From Crossaster papposus (Eukaryota; Echinodermata; Asteroidea; Velatida; Solasteridae): a stretch of 64,000 nucleotides of DNA. This document shows, one piece after another, positions 56,636 through 64,000 of this stretch. The notes beneath the pieces are model-generated. The model saw nothing but the letters and a program-made list of their open reading frames with translations. It had not been told where the DNA came from and did no database searches. The stretch spans positions 124,001 to 188,000 of the forward strand of contig JBAIAA010000077.1 of NCBI GenBank assembly GCA_037893245.1, written 5' to 3'. The stretch's first letter is position 1, and each line of letters begins with the position of its first letter. Both the position numbers and the translations under genes were made by a program.

Positions 56636-56667
56636 AACAGTGGTTATAGCTTCAGTTGTTGAGGCTT
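56636..56667 (-). CDS. Possible upstream micro-exon of the receptor
   Basis: A 32-base open segment between TACCACAAACAG and GTT/GTGAGT encoding ASTTEAITTV. A Thr-rich linker would suit the stalk before the EGF domain, and its exit phase 0 fits the second acceptor of the EGF exon. The evidence is only splice-site shape and frame. Confidence 0.3.
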
Positions 56668-56837
56668 CTGTTTGTGGTAAAATTATACAATGTTTATGTT
56701 TTTCATCTTAACCAAGTAGGATTATGTTCAACACAATAATTCATCTCACATGCATGCATTATGTGTATCATTTTGACTTTTCACTAATAGGTTCAGGTTT
56801 AATGTCAGATATAGATGATTAAAGTATAAATTCACTT

Positions 56838-57185
56838 ATGTGGAGTGCCGTGGCCTCGTGGTCTGGAACATTGAATTTGTGACCTGTATACGTAAAGCTA
56901 CAGGGTGTGTGTGTTCGAGTTAAGCCTGGGCGTATGGTGCGTGTGCCCTTGGGCAAGGCATTTTGTCACTCATTAGTCTTCTTTCCACCCAGGAGTAAAT
57001 ATGTGAGGGCAGAGATGGTTATTGTGGTTGATTTAGCTGCTTTGCGCCGAAATGGCGGAATTGATCTGTATACTCCCCAGAGAGCTTAGATGGTAGTTGG
57101 AATGTTTCGTTGACTGGGGTAATAATCTGAAGCGCTTTATGACCGTTGTTGATAAAGCACTATATAAGGACCACACTTTTTTTTT
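56838..57185 (+). repeat. tRNA-derived SINE (family A), copy 3
   Basis: GTGCCGTGGCCTCGTGGTCT head with GTGTGTTCGAGTT (B box), core CCTTGGGCAAGGCATTTTGT, CACCCAGGAGTAAAT, and tail GATAAAGCACTATATAAGG then a T-run. Confidence 0.8.
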
Positions 57186-58283
57186 TTTTATCAAACTGAT
57201 TGCAATGTTCTAAATGTGGCAGTTACAATTTCCGTTGAACTTATGAGAAATGAACACATTAAATCTCCTCAAAGTGTATTACAAAATCCTATGCGATGCC
57301 ATTACATTACCCCTTTTTTTACTGGCATGTTTCATGCATGCAATATTGCTTTTGGCAACCCATCAAACTCTGGATGAACACAAATAGCTAGAGGACATTA
57401 CCCTTACTAGGAGAGAACCCTTGGAGGCCATGTATTGGAATCCCCTCAGAATGAGCTTAGGTTCATTTTCTTAACACTATAGTATTGGAAGGGGAAGAAA
57501 CAAAATGCCATAACCATAACACAACTTGACCGATCTTAACCCAACTTGGCACAGGAAATCTTCATGAATAGCTCTTGAAATCGACTAGATAGTCAAATGA
57601 AATATACATAATTATTTTGAAAGTTATCAGAAATATTTCTCATTTAGCCATAACAGTTTACTGTTTATCTTGAACGCCACCAAATCTTCAAACAACATCC
57701 AAATTATAATCATGCATCTACAATTGAACTAATTTGAGAATTAGGTCTTCGAGTATTTAAAATTAAACAACTTTTGCACGAGATAAACGCCATCTTGTTG
57801 AATCCACGTTCTTATATTCTTAGCCCTTGGGTTGGGAGGTTGTTTGGTCAATTTGTTTGATACAAGGGCAAATATGTCACGTAAAGTTAACCAACAGAAA
57901 TGGTGGATTTTTTTAAAAACACGTTAACTCCGCAAACACCTTACATCATTTATTGAGAGAGGCTGCAAGGCAAGTTTCTTCCTCTCCAGCGCTCCGGCAA
58001 CATCCCTTGGCCCTTGTACAGACAGCTCCGGTTATCCAGCTCCAAGTGCCAAATTATTATTATTATTATTATTATGCATTTAGGTACGCTATTCGTAGTA
58101 TAACTATATCACAGCGTTTACAATAGTAATGGGCAATATATCAACAAATCTTTAAACATTATACAAACAAAACAACAATAATACATCAATTAGGAAAGAG
58201 GTATGTTTTGAGGATTTTCTTAAACACATCCACTGATGAAGCAGATTTAATATAAAAGGGAAGTTCATAGTTCATTCCACTCC
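57186..58283. other. No gene seen
   Basis: AT-rich. An ATT microsatellite at about 58053-58074. No exon or promoter of the receptor could be supported here. Confidence 0.4.
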
Positions 58284-59900
58284 TTAGCTGCTGTAATTAA
58301 CAGTTAATGTGCGATCTCCTGCCTTACTACGAGTCATGGGAAAAGTTAGCCGAAATGGATCTGCATTAGAGCGAAGATTTGTACGCAAAGGTCGATACAA
58401 CTCAAGACACTCATTAAAATACTCTGGTGCCTGATTATGAAAGAATTTGTATACAAATAAAATAATCTTAAATACAATCCTCTGTTTAATTGGTAACCAA
58501 TGAAGCGATCTTAGAAGAGGCATGGCATCATGACGGCGATCTAACCTAAAGATAAACTCGAGCAGCCCAGTTCTGCAAACTTTGAAGTCTCTTAATATGC
58601 ATCTGTGGGACTCCTGTAAGCAACCCGTTACAGTAATCTAACCGGGAAAGAACATGGCTGCGAATCACTTGATGACATGCATCTTCAGATACATATTTCC
58701 TTATCTGTTACACATTCTTTAACTGAAATCGAACAGATTTGCAAAGCTGGTCTATTTGGTTAGACATAGACATATTGCAATCAAAATATACGCCAAGGTT
58801 CTTGACTGATGTTGATGGTGCAATCTGAGTGGTTCCAAATGTAAGAATGACGTCGTTCATGTTGCGTAAGTTGTGTTTTGAGCTAATTACCAAAAATGCT
58901 GTCCTTTGCTCATTAAGTTTAAGTTTATTCTTTCCCATCCAATTACTTATATCCATAACACATGCTGAAAGGGTTTGTAATGCTGTATCTAAGCTATTTG
59001 GTCGCTTAGGGTCAAATGAAACATACAGCTGTGTATCATCAGCATAAGTGTGATATGAAACCTTATGGTGTCTTGCGATATCTGAGACAGGTAAAGTATA
59101 TATAGTATATCCAATGGGTCCAAATACAGATCCCTGAGGTAGACCAACTGTGTTGGTAGCCACTACTTAATGTTTTCCTTTGATTTCAACGCATGAAGAC
59201 CAATCATCCAAGTATGACATAAACCAACTCAGTGCTACACCCTCTATACCTAGCCTGGTTGACAAACGAGAAATCAAAATATGACGGTCAATGGTGTCAA
59301 ACGCTGCTGACAAGTCTAATGATAAAAGTAAAACTACCTGACCTTTATCCATGGCAGACAAAATGTCATTTTTGACTTTAATAAGTGCACTATCAGTACT
59401 ATGGTAGGGTCTATATGCAGACTGATTAGGATCCCACAAGTTATTTTCATTCATGTAAACTGTGAGTCTACAAGCAACCTTCTCAATTAACTTTCCAATA
59501 AAACTTAAATTAGAGATAGGTCTATAATTAGAAAGGCAATCCTTATCAAGATTTTGTTTTTTGAAGAGGTCGTATTATGGCCGACCGTGCTGCAGAAGGG
59601 AATGTACCAGTCTGCAATGATGAATTAACAATATCTGTCAGTACAGGAAGAATACAATGTACATGTTCCTTCAAAAAACAAGTGGGAATGGGATCTAAAC
59701 TACATGACTTACTAGGAGATGATAGAATAATCTTCAATACCTCATCTTCAGTTGCAGGATCTAGACAAGATAGTGGTTTAACATGCACTTGATTATTCAT
59801 ATTGAGATCAAATGTGGAATGTTGATCATCATTAATGCTACTCTGAATCTTCTTTACTTTGTCATCAAAGAATGAGTCATGAACTTCGACGCCAGCACCA
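58284..59900 (-). pseudogene. CR1/L2-like LINE reverse transcriptase
   Basis: On minus from 59.9 kb: SFFDDKVKKIQSSI, ILSSPSKSCSLDPIPTCFLK, then after a break NQSAYRPYHSTDSALIKVKN, SLDLSAAFDTIDRHILISRL, then VGLPQGSVFGPIGYTIYTLP, HTYADDTQLYVSF (catalytic YADD) and VKNLGVYFDCNMSM. A further frame gives LRSLHWLPIKQRIVFKI and the C-terminal motif FRLTFPMTRSKAGDRTL. Four or more frame breaks. The 3' end lies near 58.27 kb. Confidence 0.88.
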
Positions 59901-60002
59901 TCGCCAAGGACAGACTTTAAGCAGACCCCACTCTCAAGGACCGCACTGACCTAACCCTAGATCTGCTCCTCACATGTGTCAACTCATCCAGCTCTCGATA
60001 AC

Positions 60003-60640
60003 AAGTCGTATCCTCATTGAGTGATCCCCACAATGTCGCTTCCTAAGTTGTATTGTAAAATCGGGCGTGATCCCTGGCCACATGTACGGCATTCTGGTGT
60101 TTATGACATCTGACTATAGCGCCTCGAACAAAGATACTGACAATTTGGGAGACCGCCAACATATATAGGGCAAGATAGCTCAGTTGGGTAGAGCGCCGTC
60201 CGATATTCCAGGGGCCGCAGGTTCAAGTCCTGCCTTGCCGATTTCTTTGTTCCCCTTGAAACTTATGCAAATTTACCTAGTCTGTTTCCCTTGTGGTTTA
60301 TTAGCGTATTATAAGATATAAAGTCGTATCCTCATTGAGTGATCCCCACAATGTCGCTTTCCAGGTTGTATTGTAAAATCAGGCGTGATCCCTGGTCAAA
60401 TGGTATTCGTTTATGACTTCTGACTAGCGTCTTCGAACAAAGATACTGACAATTTGGGGGACCGCCAATATATACAGGTATATAGGGCAAAATAGCTCAG
60501 TTGGTGGAGCGCCGTCCGATATTCCAGGGGTCGCAGGTTCAAGTCCTGCCTTGCCGATTTCTTTGTTCTCTTTGAAGTTTAATATTCCAATTATAGTTTA
60601 TTCGTTTAATTTTCCTATGCAACAAACAAGACACCTTTGA
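60003..60640 (+). repeat. Tandem duplication carrying two family B SINEs
   Basis: AAGTCGTATCCTCATTGAGT occurs at 60003 and 60321, an offset of 318 bases. Each copy includes GGCGTGATCCCTGG, the leader with GAACAAAGATACTGACAATT and a tRNA-like SINE (A box TAGCTCAGTTG, B box GGTTCAAGTCC) at 60165-60240 and 60484-60557. Confidence 0.8.
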
Positions 60641-60911
60641 TAATTTTCAGTAATCAAACTTTGTTTCGGATAAAGCAAAGTAAATAAAATATTGGAACTT
60701 GAAAGAATACAAATTATTTGTGAATCACAACTTTAGTCAGCGTTCAGTCAGCATTGTATCGTAAAATCGGGTGTGATCCCTGGCCACAGGCTGAAACATG
60801 GTTGTATAGTTTACGTCAGCCATGTTCCGTAAGTTGCCGTTGAAGTCTGTGTAGGTGACATTGTCGTGTTGTTCTGCCGAGATGTCAATAATTTCCACTG
60901 CTCGGGTGTTT

Positions 60912-61547
60912 TTAAACACCAAAACTTAAAACGAGTCTAAAGGAGGCGCCGTCGGTGTTGCGATGTAAGAAAGAGGTCGATCGAAAGACGTCGTGCTTGG
61001 TAGACAGCTGTATGGCGTTGGGAGCAAGATCTTGGATTCTTGCTCCACGCATGGTGTGGCACATCACTTTCTTTTGCCTGCTCAATCTCCTGGGCTGAAT
61101 CCGGTTTATCATCGAGTCACCGATTAGAAGTACATCTGCACAGTGGTGTTCCGTTGGTGTGGATGCTGGTTGTTTCACTTTAGGTGCCGGTTTGTCTATT
61201 GCAGTGGTTAGCGTCTTGTGCTTTTTCCGGTATTGATTCAGCTGCTCGTCAAACTCAAAGGAAATCTTAGTTTTTGAGGGACGGGGCAAATTGTTTGGGT
61301 TTGGGGTTTGGGTTGGACAGGATCTCTGCTCCTCGGTGTCAGGCTGGCCGTTTAGATGCAAGACTTCGAAGTACGTGTCGATCACCAACTCGGCCTCGGT
61401 CCGAAAATCACTGGTGCTGGAGTCGGTGATGACGGGATCCTCTGTTGCCAATGCAGCGAAGCGGTTGCTTGTCGGTACCAGAACCGCTGGGCCGAAATCC
61501 AATGTACAGTGGCTCACTGGACTGATTTCCGCTTTACGGTGGCTCAC
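60912..61547 (-). pseudogene. LINE ORF1-like protein with SGNH-type motif
   Basis: A 211-codon frame: VPTSNRFAALATEDPV near the start, Pro/Lys-rich middle (ISFEFDEQLNQYRKKHK) and CADVLLIGDSMINRIQPRRL. GDSM is block I of SGNH hydrolases, known from CR1-type ORF1 proteins. The frame degenerates after APNAIQL. It lies upstream of and on the same strand as the RT at 58.3-59.9 kb and probably belongs to that element, although the SINE-bearing duplication separates them. Confidence 0.55.
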
Positions 61548-61907
61548 TGGGCTGGTTAGACATGTGGGCGTTCATAGGTGGTTCCGGCTCAAAGCACTCG
61601 GCGGGCGTTCTGAATCATCATGGGCTTCACGAGAAGAAGTGCTCATCAGCATACTAATGGTAGAATAGAGAGCGCCACATTCCTTCTACAGGTGGTCTAT
61701 TGTTTCCCTTTGGGAACAAGAAGATCGAGAAATCTGACCACAGAGTGTTGCAAATTTGTCTGAAAATTTTCGATCAAGTAAGTTTATGTCATTTTTGGAC
61801 ATGTATAATGGCTTGATAAATGACTTGTGGGGTGGGTTCGGGGACTTGACCGGGGGTTGTGACACCTGTTAAATCCCGATCTGTAGTATGCCTTGTTTGC
61901 TTGGAAT

Positions 61908-62310
61908 TTATCTGACAAGCTCAACTAAGACAAAACATGGGAAAAGTGTTCCGATGACCACAAATATACAGACATAATTCCTTAATGTCATCGGATGCTG
62001 TTTGATTAGATCTACGGGAGTTAAGTAAACAAAAACGGTACTTAGCTTTTTTGACGAGTCGCCCGTTTCGTCGCCATCTTGAACATCGTCACGATACTTT
62101 TCCATCGCAGCCTCAAAAATCACAATCCTTGCTTTTAACAACTCATCAATGCTAAAATCGCTACTTAGCACTGACCGCAATGGCATAGGCGGCGACACTT
62201 CGAATTTAGACACGATATTCTGTATCTTAGTGTCAAGTTTTGATAGGAAACTCGGAGAGCTGATACTTCACACGTCTTGTCCGTTGGCTGCCATATTTTT
62301 TCCGCATATC
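61908..62310 (-). other. Unrecognised open frame on minus, perhaps ORF1 start
   Basis: ATG at about 62293 starts MAANGQDV then a stop; after it FLSKLDTKIQNIVSKFEVSP and SDFSIDELLKARIVIFEAAM read well. The heptad-like Leu pattern suggests a short coiled coil. It may be the ORF1 start of the same LINE. No family was recognised with confidence. Confidence 0.3.
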
Positions 62311-62340
62311 TTGGTTCTATGAAGGGACATCTAGCTCGCT

Positions 62341-64000
62341 TCAGTAGCGAGCTGTAGCAGCAGCCAGCTCCAAATTGAGCTTAAACAAGCAACATAAGGA
62401 TGGAACCAAGATTCCAAGATAGAATATACGAATTGCAGGCCAAGGAATAAACATACCCTTTAACAAGTGTGCACAAATTTGTGTTGGATGAAATTGTTGA
62501 GCGCCCTGGAAGTCTTGATGAAGGACGCGGATGGCCAACCTGTATCCTCTGATAGTGGCAAGTTTAAGCACAGAGTTAACGAGGTGCAGCCAGAAACCGC
62601 AAATAAAAACTGCAGATGCTGAATATAGGAATCAACAGCTCTCTCCTAGTGCCATATGGTGAACTGGAGGGGATCGTATCATCCAATAAACCTTTTGGTT
62701 CCTCATGTAATGGGTACACACAACAAAATGCTTGTGTTTCTTTGTTAGATACTAAGTTTGCATAGCTAGGGTAATTTATTTTTATTATCAGAACCTGCAC
62801 ATGATATAATAGCCAAAATAAGACAGTTGTACAGCAGCAGACAGAAGCAGATTACGATTATTGAATGCATGCAATTTTTCTCGGTGGACACTCCTCTTGA
62901 TCGTTAGACCAAACAACTTTATCCGAAGGCCAGCTGTCACGAAGTTTGGACAGCAACTGGATCTGGATGTAGGACTTGTGACCTTGATTGTAACAGGAAA
63001 TCTGGCAAATTCTGACCCTACCCTTGTCAGAACCCTTTAGCACGAAAAAAGAATGGAAGGCATATGCGTGCATTCCTGACCAGCTGAAGTAGAGAACATC
63101 CCCCTACTATGCCATGGGGTTAGCATGATGTGTGTAAAGTATTGAGAGCAACTGTTAAAAAGAGACGCAAACGGGTCTGCATGTGGCCTTGCCAGGATAT
63201 TGAGGATGTACTTACTACTGCATATGACTATTTACGAAGTAGAAAGATCCTGAAAAAACATCAGTCAGATAAGTATAGATTGACAAAAAATTTGGCATGG
63301 TATACACCGACAGAGTAGCTCCAAAGTTGCAGGCAAGGAGACGAAGTCTGGGTTCCCATTGACGATGGATGAAGGACACCACTGTGAAAATGTACGAATA
63401 GACCTGGTTATCAATTCTGATAAGTCTAGAATTTGATAAGTAAAAGACTGGAAGGCCACGGACACTGCCAGAAGCTCCAAGTGGTTGATGAACAATTGGC
63501 TCTCTTCTTTCGACCAAGTGCCGGTCGTAGGAAAAACCTTGTAGACCGGCTCCCCAACCCTGCATCGATGCATCCGTTGTGAATGAGGGGGAATGAGGGA
63601 GATGTGGAAAAACCACTCGGCATTGAATGTTGTCCACTAAGAAGCTCAGATTCTAAGAAAGCAGGATTGGTGGGAGAAAAACGGACATGAGATCTAGACA
63701 TGGCCAGAAGCTTGGCTCTGCTAGACGTCACATTCAGAAATGTACAAGTGTAGACTCCGAGGTCCAGATTCAGACCGTGAATAGCCAGCCAAAGACTGCA
63801 TCGGGCCTAGCGTCGATCTCTGGAGCTCGAGCGGGACTCGAGCGGTAACGGGATCGTGGGCGCGGCGGCCGTGGTTAACACGCCGCGATCTCTCGGTAGT
63901 GGAGCGGCCATCGTGATCATCCGGTTGTCGAAGGTCGAACTGACAAGGATCGTTCGGAAATATCACCAACGTGACGCAAAGGGCCGATAGCGGTGGTGAA
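62341..64000 (-). pseudogene. DIRS-like (tyrosine recombinase) retrotransposon, decayed
   Basis: On minus from the right edge: an RT end (FLNVTSSRAKLLAMSRSHVR), RNase H with TTDASMQGWGAGLQGFS and, after a shift, GTWSKEESQLFINHLELLAV. Near 63090-62870 comes YFSWSGMHAYAFHSFFVL, a segment that in DIRS-type elements lies between RNase H and the recombinase. Near 62.5 kb LATIRGYRLAIRVLHQDFQG and ICAHLLKGMF resemble the N-terminal part of a tyrosine recombinase. The catalytic recombinase residues were not found. Many frame breaks; the element continues beyond the window. Confidence 0.65.

Overview
This is a stretch of animal nuclear genome. It shows long introns with GT/AG boundaries, LINEs, Penelope-like, DIRS-like and Ty3/gypsy retroelements, tRNA-derived SINEs, many palindromic MITEs and several minisatellites. 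The repeat mix (PLEs, CR1-type and jockey-like LINEs, a terminal-inverted-repeat family carrying the motif AGAGCTGCTTAAGCA) and a receptor built from many extracellular modules suggest a marine invertebrate, most likely a deuterostome such as an echinoderm. The species is an inference; no species marker can be read directly.

The only convincing host gene lies on the minus strand, roughly 55.5 kb down to 14.3 (or 13.9) kb. It is a multi-exon adhesion-class G-protein-coupled receptor. I could place 17 coding exons by hand from open frames, GT/AG sites and matching intron phases: an EGF-like exon (55434-55538), ectodomain modules (54.3-40.8 kb), a GAIN-type region (30.3-21.1 kb), a GPS motif exon (20270-20446), the seven-helix domain on four exons (17790-14258) and a cytoplasmic tail of repeated tyrosine motifs. 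That tail is interrupted by one in-frame TGA, after which the same repeat continues for 117 more codons. An upstream micro-exon at 56636-56667 is possible. The promoter and true first exon were not found.

The introns and flanks are a graveyard of mobile DNA. Left flank (1-8.2 kb): a decayed Ty3/gypsy pol with a short LTR, a tandemly duplicated last part of a DDE_3-type transposase gene that still shows an intron, a jockey-like LINE and a 21-bp minisatellite. Introns: a deleted gypsy copy with an ATAC target duplication and a nested MITE (21.4-25.5 kb), a head-to-head Penelope-like pair inside one 13-bp target duplication with hammerhead-like motifs at both ends (26.37-29.11 kb), a 2.6-kb palindrome carrying the start of a transposase in each arm (31.13-33.77 kb), a CR1-like LINE split by a 1.4-kb insert (34.0-38.5 kb), a possible solo LTR with a nested MITE (50.1-51.8 kb), and many SINEs and MITEs. 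Right flank (57-64 kb): a decayed CR1/L2-like LINE (RT plus an ORF1 with an SGNH-like motif) and a DIRS-like element running off the window edge, both on the minus strand.

All coordinates were worked out by eye. Exon edges are supported by phase agreement but not by transcripts, and repeat borders are approximate.
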